From: Symsagittifera roscoffensis
Lineage: Eukaryota; Xenacoelomorpha; Acoela; Convolutidae
NCBI RefSeq assembly: GCF_963678635.1
Contig: NC_087062.1
Coordinates: forward strand, 97,333,705-97,397,704
Length of the DNA: 64,000 bases
Reading direction: 5' to 3'
Made by a program: the position numbers and the translations under genes. Below, piece after piece: positions 12,019 to 22,520 of this stretch (positions within the stretch are counted from its first letter, which is position 1; every line of letters begins with the position of its first letter). The notes under the pieces are model-generated. The model saw nothing but the letters and a program-made list of their open reading frames with translations. It searched no databases and had not been told where the DNA came from.

Positions 12019-12490
12019 TGTGTTATCAGCCTAACTTTCTTGGAATAGAACAGGGACTGAGTATAAGTTCAATTGAAAACTCGAATTATCTACAAAAGCT
12101 TCATTATTTATACTCAAAGTTGATCTCGCAGACTTATACTATAATTACAGGAATTTACTTTTGAAATAATTGACCAAGAAAGGATTTTTTAACCAACTGA
12201 TTACTCTCAATTTTCAATTAGTATGATGTTCCCGGGTAATCTCATTTCTATCCGTAATCTTGGTAAATATTGATTTTACCCAGATTACGGATTTTGAACC
12301 TTTTGACAGCTTTAACTGACACTACATAAAGTGAAGTTTTTTCCCACCTAACAAGACGTTTGAATGATTGTCAAAGTTATTTAACGCTTTGACAGTTCTC
12401 AGACATCATAAAATAGCATTGACCTTTGCCAAACTAGTTCAAGTTATGGTCGTTAAAATTTTCTAACAAGGAAACTTCCGTTTCCCCACA
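12019..12490. repeat. LTR-like dispersed repeat
   Basis: The first about 170 bases, starting TGTGTTATCAGCCTAAC, match 25714-25890 and 36740-36915, which start TGTAGGATCAGCCTAAC. A TG start and a possible CCCCACA end near 12490 would fit a solo LTR of about 470 bp. However, similarity to the other two sites stops near 12190, so the right end is a guess. Confidence 0.4.
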
Positions 12491-12663
12491 ATACTCCTCT
12501 CCTTAAAATTGGAGTGTTTATCTCACGACGGAGTAATTATGGTGGACCTTTTTTGCAAATTAAGTTGTTCCCCCATGACACATTTTTACCGAGTTTAACA
12601 CATTTTAAGGGATTATATTTATGGAGCACATCAACATTTTTGTCAAAAAGACAAACCTCCAAT

Positions 12664-13259
12664 TTAAGTGTCCATTTCATGGAGCAACACATCTTTTGCG
12701 GCTTCTAGGCCTCTTTTATGATAGACCTTTCTCGCCTCTGGATCCATGAGAAAGTTATGTGCTGCAACCAGAACCTTGAAGTTGTCCTCTCTTCCGCCTT
12801 TATCTGGGTAGCATAGAAGGTAAAGACTTTTAAAATGCCTCTCCACTATTTCAATCGGCGCCAGTCCCGGTAACAACAAATAATCAAAGAGGCTGGGATG
12901 GGCGGAAAATAGACTCTGCGCGTCATGTCGACGCAGTATCTTCCATAGTAATTGCTTTGCGAAAACTTCTACTTTCAAGTTAACGTGAAGCTTCTTCCTT
13001 TCCCTCTGACTTTCGGAGGTTTTCTTCTTGTATTCGCCCTCCAGCGAGTCCCTCTCTATTTCGAGAGTTTTAGTTTTTAATTTGTAGCCTTTAACTGCTC
13101 TCCTCATTTGCAGGTGTTTCTCTATCCCGTTGTTCTCAGTTGCTCCTTGAGTTGCAGGCTTGTCACTCCCAGCTTCTCCCTGTTATCCAAATACTTCTCC
13201 GCTTCATTTATCTGACCCTTGAGGTTGATCACCTCCTCGCAACAAAATGGCAACCGATT
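12664..13259 (-). pseudogene. Coiled-coil protein with J-domain-like C-terminus (3' part of a split ORF)
   Basis: The C-terminal frame (13107-12664; open back to about 13182) encodes a long charged coiled coil, then a J-domain-like region. Helix II ends in LLCYPDKGG at 12795-12820, followed by helix III (NFKVLVAAHNFLMDPEARK) and the stop at 12664. J domains stimulate Hsp70 through an HPD loop; here the histidine is tyrosine (YPD). A second frame, 13259-13125, encodes further coiled coil (EEVINLKGQINEAEKYLD..) and meets a TAG at 13122-13124. A single indel between 13125 and 13182 would join the two. At 13259 the ORF abuts the BEL/Pao target duplication, and its frame continues at 22516-22650. 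It is probably a host gene, or an older element gene, now broken by insertion and frameshift. Unspliced introns cannot be excluded. Confidence 0.5.
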
Positions 13260-13264
13260 CACAA
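13260..13264. repeat. Target site duplication of BEL/Pao element, left copy
   Basis: CACAA lies directly left of the 3' LTR and is repeated at 22516-22520, directly right of the 5' LTR. Five bases is a usual duplication length for LTR element integrases. Confidence 0.75.
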
Positions 13265-13730
13265 TGTGCGCACTCAATCACCGTAAGACAAACTTGAAGC
13301 CGAAAATCAATAATAAATTCGTAATATCCTCAATACAAAATTCATCGGAAATCTTGATAATTTTCATCCAAAGATAACATCATATTACACTAAAAATCTG
13401 TTCCGAAAACGTATAAATCAGCGCAATCTAGCCACCGGTAATAATGGCCTTGAGACAAATTGCTCTTTTTGGCGGTCAGCCTTAATCAAGACTGAATCGA
13501 ATTAGAACAAAAAACAGTAAAAAACGGTAAAATGGGGAAATAGCTCATCGACCTACATGTTTTAAGGTCTGCATATCGGGGGACTCGAGCCCGGTTGACC
13601 GGATTGAGACACTTGTTATTTTGCCGCACGGCTAACTGCGCTTATATGTAGTTATTTTTAGTCCAATCATATTCAAGTTTGTGTTTGGTTTATACGCATT
13701 TCAATTCTCGCTTACGTTTGCGTTGCAACA
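13265..13730 (-). repeat. BEL/Pao 3' LTR
   Basis: Pairs with 22041-22515. On the element strand it starts TGTTGCAACG and ends GTGCGCACA. A purine-rich tract GGGCGGAGAT (13731-13740, - strand) sits directly upstream, as expected of the plus-strand primer. It contains a tRNA-like stretch near 13565-13650. Confidence 0.8.
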
Positions 13731-14653
13731 ATCTCCGCCCATGAAAAAGGAAAAACCGGAGCGAGTTTAACTGTCGGCCGAGTGGGTTCACGCGTTGAGG
13801 TCTTAACAGGTGCTGATCGTGCGCAACTGTCCTGTCCATTATGTAGTTTAACGATTCGGGCGAGAGGGTAGAACCCACGCGGACTATCGGGCTCAATCAT
13901 CAATACGTCATCGCCTGTCTTAAGAGTGAATTCAGGCTGAGTGTGCCACTTGACATGCTTATTCTGTGAGGGAACATATTCTCGCAGCCAACGAGACCAA
14001 ATAGCGTTAGCATACGACAGCGCTTGCTCGTACCTTTTCTTGTGGTCGAAGTTCTCCCCAGGTAAAAGCGCAGGAAAGCTTGTGGCTTATTGTACAAGCA
14101 AAAAATCGTTTGGGGTGAACGCTTCTAACTCACGTGAATTGGTAGTAACGGGAGTGATTGGCCTCAAATTCAAAGCCTGCGCAACTAAGCAGAGCGTTGT
14201 TACTAACCACTCTTCAGTAACTCGCCTACTGACTAGTATATCGTAAAGCACGCGCTTCACGCTTCGGACGAGGCGCTCCCAGGATCCGCCATGACAGGGT
14301 GCGCCTGGTGGGGTAAAAATTGTCGGAGCCATGCCGTTCCAGCTCTTGATTCAGGCAATTAATTCCTTTTCCGCACCAACGAAGTTCTTGCCGTTATCCA
14401 ACCAGATCATGCTTGGTGTACCACGACGCGCAATGAACCGTTCAATGCCCATGACACAGGAAATAGTGTCCAGAGATGGTACAATTTCAAGGCGAACAGC
14501 CCTGTTGCTGAGGCAAGTGAAAAGAAATCCCCATCTCTTTTCAGTGCTTCTGCGAACTGGAATGTGAAGCGGTCCAAAGTAATCCACACCCGTATGATTA
14601 AAGGATGGTTGCTTATATCCGAGACGTTTCATATAAAATGGTAAATTGGACAT
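13690..14653 (-). pseudogene. BEL/Pao integrase remnant
   Basis: Integrase inserts the element's cDNA. The catalytic triad can be followed in broken frames: the first Asp in TGVDYFGPLHIP (14568-14595), the second in WLDNGKNFVGAEKEL (14365-14410), and the Glu in APCHGGSWERLVRSVK (14250-14302). Further C-terminal sequence runs in another frame to about 13690, where it meets the polypurine tract. There is a shift between 14351 and 14332 and others near 14090 and 13900. Confidence 0.75.
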
Positions 14654-15790
14654 AAATGGATGAATGATACTTGCTTTGCGTTTACGGCATCCTGCACATT
14701 TTGCAGATTTTCGATAGAACGAAGTAGTCGACGCAACACAAGTATTGCATATTTCATATTTAAAAGGGAGAGCATGTATTCTAAACCTCGATGAAAATGC
14801 GCATGGTGGAGGCTGCGGGCCATCAAGCGAACTAGGTTATGACGGCATCGAGTAATGTTGGGTGCCTAGTATCAAACTCGGTATTCACTCAGCGAACGAG
14901 CCGGCCGATGGAACGAATGATACCAGCGGGACCGATAAATGCAGAGTATGTGGTAATTTTACTATTATTCTTACTAGGTTAGCCAGTGGTGATAGATTTC
15001 AACTCAACGGAGAAGGATTCCATCTGAGCAAGATGAAATAGTTTGTTTTCTGCAATTTCAAAATCAGTGGCGTCGGTGATCCGTAAGTCCATACCACAAA
15101 AATGCTTATGTGAAGGCATCATACTCAACATATAGTCGACAACTTTTTTATATCTCGTAAAGGAATTAAACCTTTACAAATTGAACCCGTGTTTGGGATG
15201 TTTGATCAATGGATGTGACATCTGTGACCAAGGAAGCTGATGTCTCCAAGCAATTATCGACATCAGAAGAAGGACCCTTCTAACGAATTTTATTTATCAC
15301 ACGTTCGTCGGGTATGAACGGCCTTTCAGTACTCCTGAGAATGCTCGGACCAATAACACAGCTGAAATCTCCCGCGTACCGGTATCAGCTGGATAATCGT
15401 CGCTTAGAACATGGTACCACTCATCAATAATGGTCCATTCGTAGATTTCGGTGACATGGTCAGCGACGAATACAGGTAAATTGTCACAGGAGTTTAGCCA
15501 CTGCAAAACTGTAATACTATCTGTCCAAATGTAGACATGATTACAGTGCTGTCAGTATATCATCTTTCATTCATGTGGCGAGCAAAGCAGCCTGAAAATC
15601 TAGCTTCGGCATAGATAGCGCTTTCATTGGCGCAACGCGAACTTTACCAAAGATGAAGGATATTTGAGTATTGTGTGAACTCGAGAGTCATGCACGCAAA
15701 ACTCCAACCGCACAGAAAACGTCCTGCGAGTTATTATTGAACACGTGGATCTCAATTTGGTCCTATGCTTTGTGAATTAGCATCGGGGAA
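14654..15790 (-). pseudogene. BEL/Pao RNase H and linker remnant
   Basis: The frame at 15297-15540 holds the RNase H-like WTDSITVLQWLNS segment (about 15490-15530) and the BEL-family WYHVLSDDYPADTGTRE segment near 15370-15425. Both are hallmarks of the region between reverse transcriptase and integrase in Pao-type elements. The stretch 14654-15290 has only short frames (for example 14629-14826). It is non-functional. Confidence 0.65.
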
Positions 15791-15799
15791 TTGTCAATT

Positions 15800-16806
15800 G
15801 CTCTAAGAGAGGGAGACTGGAGTGCCACTCGAGAATATTATTTCTCATGTCTTCAGGCAATTCATCATCGCAACTTTGGCCACAATGTTTCAAATGTCTT
15901 CAACCAAAAGATGGGCCCTAACTGTGTATGGAGCTGATAACCCAGCAGGGTCAAACACAGATGAGACGAAACTCGGTTCGTTGAGCTTTTGCCTTATCGA
16001 GAGGACGATCCACGCCTCTGGTAATAACCAATGTTTCTTCACATGGTCCCACTTAAGACCTAAGACGTGTGATGATTGTTCGGAACCGTTACAAATTTCT
16101 TTGATGGGTGAAGACGTGGTCTCACAATCCTCGGGTTTCCTTGCATAAGTAATTTCATCAGCAATACTGACAAATTTAAGTAACGAAATCAAATTACGGT
16201 CAATTTCAATTGCATGGTAATGTTCTCGATCTCGACTGAATCCAAGTAATCGTCTATGTAAACTTTTTTGTTTACGACTGATGCGGGCTCAGGTTATGTG
16301 GACATATTGTAAACTGTTTTTTTTTTGGCAACGCAAATTTGGCGCATGTAGGCAAATCCCATGCGCCGAATATATTGCAAGTTTACTGGTGAACTACCAC
16401 ATAGGAAGTGGTATCCTCCCGCCACAAAAATTGGAGTGAAATTTGATCGCATGCGAGGACTCCTACCTTGAGGATCATACCTTCTGTATCCGCGGAGACC
16501 GTGTACTTGTGTTAAAGGAATCGCAAAAAGGACAAAAATTAAGTTTTGGAGTAGGTCAGTACCCACCAATAAGGACTTATTTAAGGATGTGCTCTGAAAC
16601 CTAGAGGATCCTTTAAGGACTCGGCGTACCTTACCCGGCTTGTTCGGATTTACGATGGGATGGTGCGGAAGATACCACTGGCGATTGGAACGATTACGTG
16701 GATCACGCGAGTCGACAGCAACGACATAGCCTTTCCTAACGTCCTCTCTAATTGTCTCTGCGTGTTTTTCGCGCAGTTCATGGTATTTTCTTAACCTTCT
16801 CTCCAA
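15800..16806 (-). pseudogene. BEL/Pao reverse transcriptase remnant
   Basis: The frame 16806-16294 begins with WYLPHHPIVNPNKPGKVRR, followed by TSLNKSLLVGTDLLQNL, typical of Pao reverse transcriptases. The catalytic box appears as YIDDYLDS at about 16239-16262 in another frame. The following frame 16192-15890 carries the thumb/connection region (LGLKWD, FDPAGLSAPY). Frameshifts near 16700-16290 and stops make it inactive. Confidence 0.8.
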
Positions 16807-17090
16807 TGTTTTATTTTGGGCGAGTGACGAGTAAGAACTGTATTGTAGGCTGACATTGCTATGAATTCAAAGCATAGGCACAATTTATCTTGCGACATTG
16901 CGAACGGTTTCAGATTTGAGGATGGATTAAGCATGTTTATCCGAGGCGGAACGGGCAACGACTTGTTTGAAAGCACCATAAGATTCCAACTCCTACCAGG
17001 ATTTTATCTGGTCAGTCAAAGAGTAATCTTCAACAAAACACTTGAAACAAGAAGAAGTAGAGCCAATGGACGGCCTAATAATGACTCGGC

Positions 17091-17744
17091 CTAATAGGTG
17101 CTAATTCTGGATAAATATTTTTGCAAATCAACAATTTTGATTGATTCTGAACCAACACAAATAATGTCTTTAACATATTCACACATAGTGAACACGAAAT
17201 CACTATTATTAAGCTCGGAGGAAACTGTAAACTCGACCCTCTGAGTCTCAACAACGGTGGTTGACCTGAAACCATTACTTGACAAATTAACAGGCTCCCC
17301 TATTAGGCTGAGACGTTTAACGAGTGACGAAGACACCCAAGAGTGTGTGGATGCACTATCACAAAAATCCAACGTCAGGGTACTGGTTACATCCGAGGAC
17401 ACACCAAGTGTTGCAATTGGCAACAATCCTCTAGACGATTCAACTTCATGCATATCACTAACAGCGGCGTGGGTGGAAGTGTTTGTGATTGCCTTGGACT
17501 TATGAGCTTCAGCTTTTTTTGAGACATTCGAATTTTCCTTCAAAGGAAATAATTTTTTGGCTCCCTGGTGCAATACTTTATTTGTGCTCCCACACTCTGG
17601 CTTCGGGAATTTTTTAGCTCTAGAATATTGCCGAAAACTATGATTGCCATTGAGGCAAGCGAAGCACAATTTCAGTTCAGCTATGTTTTTTTGCTCGCTG
17701 AGTAGCCTTCGCTTACTTGAAAACAGCACAGTTCCACAATGCAT
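17091..17744 (-). pseudogene. BEL/Pao gag zinc-finger and protease region
   Basis: The N-terminal part has the Pao-type cysteine/histidine knuckle region (LCFACLNGNH, then KPECGSTNKVLHQ). It is followed by an aspartic-protease-like segment, LDFCDSASTHSWVSSSLVKRL, where DSAS stands in the place of the usual DSGS/DTGA motif. Open over about 217 residues, it is the longest pol-proximal frame left. It sits directly upstream of the reverse transcriptase, as in the family. Confidence 0.65.
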
Positions 17745-18593
17745 GACTACTCTTGCACAAAACGCACGGCAGAAACTTAGACCTTTCCTGTATTTTACTA
17801 GATTACCTTAGTATTTGCTGCAAAAACTTTGGTTGTTTTCTTGGCTTAACTGACTCGCGAACTTTTGCTTTAGAGTTAAGTGCATGTAATCTCTCATGCC
17901 CCTCGGCCTTTTCTTTCATTATTGAAATCTAAAAGTGTTGAGCGCTGCCAATTATGCCTATCAGTATGCATAGACCAAGCCTCCTTGAGGTTAGGCGGAA
18001 GTTTACTAACAGCTTAATTTAATATGTTAACACTCTTTGTATCATGGTTGAATGACAATGATTTGAAAACTGCTACGAGGCCAGATATGGCAGAGGATAA
18101 ACTTATAACTTTTTCCGAATTGTGCTTCTCAAGTGGTGGAAAAAAAACTCAGCTTTTTGTGGGTTTTATTTTGCCTGTGAGTGTTTTTAAGTATAGCAAA
18201 TTCATATCATCTGTGAGAACAGCGGATTCAACGGTACTCTTAAACTGACCAAACCATTCGTGCCAGTTTAACTAGTTGCCGTCAATCTGGGCTAATTTCC
18301 ATTCAGGAAGAAAATCTTTGCGGATATGCATTAAAAATTCCGCCAATTCATGAGCGCAGATATGTCGATCCGATGAACAACCTTGGTTCGGATAAGCGGA
18401 AGACGGTGCGTAGTCTTCGTTGACTGGTTGATAACCAGTACTAGTATTATTGACAAAATGCGGAACATGAAGTCACCACCAGCAATTGTAAGCGAGAAAG
18501 GAACAAAACCAATACCGGGTTGTGCCGGTAACATTGGGACAGGTTATGATTCCGGTTGGCCGCTGGCAAAACTACCATTAGCTATGTTTGAAT

Positions 18594-19439
18594 TCATGGT
18601 CTGTAAAGGAACAGCAGACGGTGGTGGTACCACATGCATATTGTTGACTTTAATGAAACAGGTACAGAAGCTTGCAATGGCAAAAGGTTTGCACTGCCAA
18701 ATTGAGGTATAGCCCGATGTCCATGACTATTGATTCCAGGGTCACCCAATGCTGTATTCCCATGGTTATGAGTATTACTTGTGTTAATTACATGAACGAG
18801 GTTGGCGGAAGTAGTCGGTTCCGATGAAATTAGTACAGGAGTGAAGGCCAGCAAACCTAGCGCACAAGCACTGTCAGGAGGTGCTTGTGCATTAACAGAG
18901 TCTACCAAAGCATTAGTTCGATTGGTGGCAACTTTTGAAATGGGCTGACTTACTCTTGTCGAAATACTTTCCGCTACTTTCTCGCCAAATTCAGATGATT
19001 TGTCTTCAAGTTCAAACGCTTTCATTTCCATTTCAATTAGTTGGTTTTTATGACTTTCAACCAATTGATCCAGTTCCAGCTGGCTTTGCTCGATCTGAAG
19101 ACAATTCTCTGGCTCTTCAAGCCTTATAGTTACTTGATACTGCCTTTCCAGCTCCTCGTGGCGTCGTTTTACCAAAGCTAACTCATGCCGTTTCTCATTT
19201 GATGACATCGTGTGAACAGTTGGCGAATGACGGCTGGAAACAGATATATCAGACTTATGTGACTCATGTTTTCTACTTTTGTTAGACTTATTAGAGACCT
19301 TAGACCTGTTTTCAGATACGCATGCTCCTGAATCTCTTGTTTTGTGCGAGCGTGAAGATGTCTCAGACTTAGTTTCTTGTAAAGACCCCTTGCTCCCTGT
19401 GATGCCGTGTGCTGGGAATGACGAAGGTTCAAGGCTCAT
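18594..19439 (-). pseudogene. BEL/Pao gag, N-terminal and coiled-coil part
   Basis: A 281-residue frame starts MSLEPSSFPAHGITG. It has a Ser/Lys/Arg-rich N-terminal part and a long Glu/Gln coiled coil (KRRHEELERQYQ.., IEQSQLELDQLVESHKNQ), consistent with the oligomerising front of Pao Gag. It ends in unrelated low-complexity sequence before the capsid core region (17800-18590), where only short frames survive. The position between leader and zinc finger supports the assignment. Confidence 0.55.
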
Positions 19440-19507
19440 CTTGTAACTCTGAGTTCATGCATTATTTTATCGTTCATTTCGGTTACTTTGTTAAGCCAAA
19501 GGTCTTG

Positions 19508-19756
19508 CTAAGCAAAAATTTTATCAGAGTTTTCAGTTTTTCCCGCTAACTTATCTAACTGCTCATTTATGTCAACAGCTTTTTCCAAAGCAATTTTACA
19601 GTGATAAACAGCGTTCTCAATTTTTGCGATGCGAATATTATTCTCAATGTACTCAAAAGTTATTGAGTGACTTTGAAACAGCTCATTTTTCAGATTTGAA
19701 TTAGTTTCAAACAACTTGCGTATTTTCTTTTGGAAGTTTTCGTTCATGTTTTTCAC
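19508..19756 (-). pseudogene. Possible extreme N-terminus of BEL/Pao gag
   Basis: An 82-residue coiled-coil frame (MKNMNENFQKKIRKLFE..) lies directly upstream of the gag frame in the same orientation and has the low-complexity, Asn/Lys/Glu-rich composition of Pao Gag starts. It ends at 19508; whether it was once continuous with 19439 cannot be shown. Confidence 0.4.
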
Positions 19757-20166
19757 TAGTTGACACTATTTTGCGGATGCTCTTCAAATAGGAAACAGTT
19801 CTTCAATGAGGTACTCTTTTGATACGTAATTAAATGGACATTAATATATCAACATTAGTTTACAAGATGGAGGAACTTGACGTCTCAAAGCTTCTGCCTG
19901 ATGCCTATTTTGTATGGCTTTTCCAGCTTTGAGTGGTAGGCGGTTACGCTTCTTTTGCGTTTTATGGAAGTTAAGATTAGCGCTATAACGCCTTAGAAGT
20001 AGGAGAGTCTTCAACTCAAGGGAAGGAGGCTGGTGAAGCTCATTGTACTTCTCATTTAGTACCTGGTCCCTAGCCTTACGCTTAGAGATAAAACCTTTGA
20101 CGACGTTCACAACGAGAATACCTGCTGAAACTAAACTTTCCTTATATCCTTAGTTCCGTTCCGTCT

Positions 20167-20443
20167 AAGGAGGACCCGATGCCTTTGGATCTGTTGCTAC
20201 GCTCGAACCTGGTCCAACATGAACTCTCTCGTATGAACATAAACAGCCTCTCATTGCTGGATAAATCGGTGCAGGTCACACCACAAGTGATGTGGATGCT
20301 GGGTGGATTATTGGAGAGAGAAGTGACTAAAAATGACCAAGAATGGGCAGCAGCCATGGCATCGCTGACAGTCAGGGAGAAAGTAAGGATCATGTCATCA
20401 AGGCGCCAACACAAACTCCAACGCCAACGCCAACACCAACGCC
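20167..20443 (+). mobile_element. Gypsy fragment inside the BEL element, between direct repeats
   Basis: This aligns to 32757-33010 and 42486-42760 of the Gypsy copies (shared AAGGAGGACCCGATGCCTTT start and DKSVQVTPQVMWMLGGLL peptide). It is flanked by direct copies of a roughly 55-bp BEL leader sequence, at 20112-20166 and 20448-20504, both containing GAAACTAAACTTTCC and ending GTTCCGTTCCGTCTA. Its right end degenerates into a CCAACG-type hexanucleotide run (20409-20447). This looks like a captured shard, not a transposition of an intact element. Confidence 0.65.
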
Positions 20444-20811
20444 AACGAGAAATACCTGTCGAAACTAAACTTTCCTCTATATCCTCAGTTCCGTTCCGTC
20501 TACAGTATACGATCGCACATTTGTTTGTCCTATAACTCAATAACAAATTGGCAAATTGCTCATTACTCAGCTTGCGGGTTTTGTTGCTGCGGTGCCTACT
20601 TATTGAGTTATTAATGGCGTCGTACCAAAGTATAAGGTCGTTGCGGTGAGACAAAAAGTGATGAAGGTAGAAATGTATTGTTTTCTGAGAGTCCCTATCG
20701 TTGAAGGGCAAACTTAAACCTGGCTTTGTAAAGCAAGTATCTCTGACGCGCTTCTGGGACGGAGCTGGACGTTTTCGAAGCGCGTGATCCAAGGAACTAG
20801 CTCCTAGAATG

Positions 20812-21808
20812 TATACCATGCACTTGAGAGACCTATGTGACAGCTACGTTACGCTTAAGTACCAATGGGTTGGAAAATTAGGTAGGTCTGTTGAACTCCA
20901 ACAACACACACGGAGTAAACCTGAGGATGAAAAAGTTAAACTTAACCCTCTGAACATCACCGTACCTGACCACCTAATATTACTGTCACCCAACGAAATC
21001 AATAATCGGACGGCGAGAGCGGCTTTGATACACTTAAAGCGAACTGACTTTTTAACTCTGGTGGGTGAGCGATCAGGCAAATTGGTTAAGTTCCAAAACC
21101 ACACGCCGAGGAAACCTGAGGATAAAAAAACAGAACTTATTTGCCTGGTTTTTCACTACCAGACCACTTAACACAAGGCTGGTTTCTTCTGACAGCACAG
21201 TTTTGCAGCACAGTTTTGGACATTTTGATCAGCGGGTTCGAATTATAAACGAATCCAAAAAACTAGTCCAATACCTCATGTCTATGTTCCGATTTCACGG
21301 ATTACCCTCACACATAACCAAATTTTTTGGTTTCGAGAAAAAAATGTCAAACAGTTTGTCTATGTACCGATTGTAAAAATTTTCAGTTCATGGAAACTGC
21401 CAAAAAGCTTTGAGTTGTGAGAAAAATTACCGAGTGCTAGTTTGCGGATTTTTTTTTAAACATATGTTACATCGTATAAAAAATTATAGCATAAAAAGAG
21501 TATTTTGAAACTAGTCGTCCAACAGTTTTGGAAAATTAGCAGATTGGCGTCACCGGTTATTTGGAGAAATCTCTCCAACACTTCGTCTGGTTGACGCGTA
21601 AAATGTTCACCCGAGACATACATTTATATCACCAACGTCTGCGTTGCCTTCGTTTCTGGAGCACGTCTAGTCTGAGAGTTTCTGGACCACGTCTCGTCTG
21701 GGTGTTTCGGGACCACACCTCAATTGGGAGTAGTGTGTAATGGAATCACGTCTCGTCTCAAAACCTTCTTGACCACCTCTCGTCTGAGAGTATTGAGCAA
21801 CGGGACCA
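20812..21808 (-). repeat. BEL 5' leader segment, copy 1 of the duplicated block
   Basis: Aligned base for base (offset 12457) with 33269-34217, apart from small indels such as about 50 bases near 21430-21480 missing in copy 2. It contains two diverged tandem units (near 20860-20990 and 21050-21190, sharing AACCTGAGGATAAAAA-like sequence) and the start of the motif array described separately. The 120-residue + frame at 20809-21171 is explained by those repeats. Confidence 0.7.
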
Positions 21809-21990
21809 CAACTCGTCTCACAAAAGCTCTCGGCTAAGACGAACAAGCTATCTCAATCACGCTTTGTCAGAGTAATGAGTATTGGGGCCACTTCTTGTCT
21901 CAGAGTATTTCTCGACCAAGGAGAACAAGCTATCACCACGTCTCAATGAACTGCTTTTTGAATGAACTGCTTTCGATACTGCAAAGCGGT
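21640..21990 (-). repeat. Degenerate short tandem motif next to the BEL primer binding site
   Basis: Variants of ACCACGTCTCGTCTGAGAGT recur at irregular 25-60 base spacing (about 21660, 21690, 21755, 21775, 21810, 21895), ending shortly before the primer binding site. A leader repeat of this kind could be structural or a packaging feature; no function is shown. Confidence 0.5.
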
Positions 21991-22020
21991 AGAATACTGC
22001 TTCCTCAGTTAGAGAATTGG

Positions 22021-22037
22021 TCCCTTGTGGGGCGCCA
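22021..22037 (-). other. BEL/Pao primer binding site
   Basis: Read on the element strand, TGGCGCCCCACAAGGGA lies 5 bases inside the 5' LTR. TGG at the start pairs with the CCA end of a tRNA, and the position is where reverse transcription of an LTR element is primed. I cannot assign the tRNA species with confidence. Confidence 0.7.
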
Positions 22038-22040
22038 AAA

Positions 22041-22515
22041 AGTGCGCACTCAATCTCTCTAAGATAAATTTGAAGTAGAAAATCAATAATAGTTTCGTAT
22101 TTTGGCAATACAAAATTCATCGGAAATCTTGATAATTTTCAATCAAACGTAATATCATATAACAGCAAAACTCTGCCCTGAAAACGGTACAAATTGGCGC
22201 AAGCTAGCCAAAAGAACCGGTAATATGGTCCTTGAGACAAATTGCTCTTTTTGACGGTCAGCCTGAATCAAAGCTGAATCCAATTAGAACCAAGAAAAAC
22301 AGTAAAAAACGGTCAAATGAGGCTATAGACCCTCGGTCTACAACTTTTAAGGTCTGCCTATGGGGCGACTCAAACCCGGCTGACCGGCGTGAGAGACTTG
22401 TCTCCTGGCGCACGGCTAACTGTGCTAATGTGTAGTTATATTTGGGTCCAATCATATTCAAGCTTGTTTTTGGTCTATATGCTTTTATACTCTTGCTTAA
22501 ATTTGCGTTGCAACA
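22041..22515 (-). repeat. BEL/Pao 5' LTR
   Basis: Aligns with 13265-13730 along its length with scattered substitutions and short indels, showing that the insertion is not recent. It starts TGTTGCAACG (- strand) and ends about 22042. Any promoter activity would read leftwards into the element. Confidence 0.8.
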
Positions 22516-22520
22516 CACAA
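22516..22520. repeat. Target site duplication of BEL/Pao element, right copy
   Basis: CACAA, identical to 13260-13264. It places the right boundary of the insertion at 22515. Confidence 0.75.

Larger units (their letters stand above)
13265..22515 (-). mobile_element. BEL/Pao-type LTR retrotransposon, defective
   Basis: This is a complete-length insertion of about 9.25 kb with two LTRs, a 5-bp target duplication, and a primer binding site and polypurine tract in the expected places. Its remains read on the - strand in the order gag, protease, reverse transcriptase, RNase H and integrase. Every domain is recognisable but broken by stops and frameshifts, so it cannot move on its own. It carries a foreign Gypsy shard at 20167-20443. 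Its 5' leader is one end of the tandem segmental duplication (20812 onwards is copied at 33269 onwards). Confidence 0.85.

Noticed and set aside
20142-20819. A 225-residue - strand frame with Trp/Arg repeats
   Set aside because: It is a chimera of BEL leader, the hexanucleotide run and antisense Gypsy shard; the repeats explain its openness.
20809-21171. A 120-residue + strand frame in the BEL leader, with a second copy at 33224-33628
   Set aside because: It consists of two diverged tandem DNA units that are open on both strands and lies inside the 5' leader of a minus-strand element. No family features.
22232-22435. Plus-strand frame in the right BEL LTR
   Set aside because: Lies wholly within an LTR and is antisense to the element; the other LTR does not keep it.
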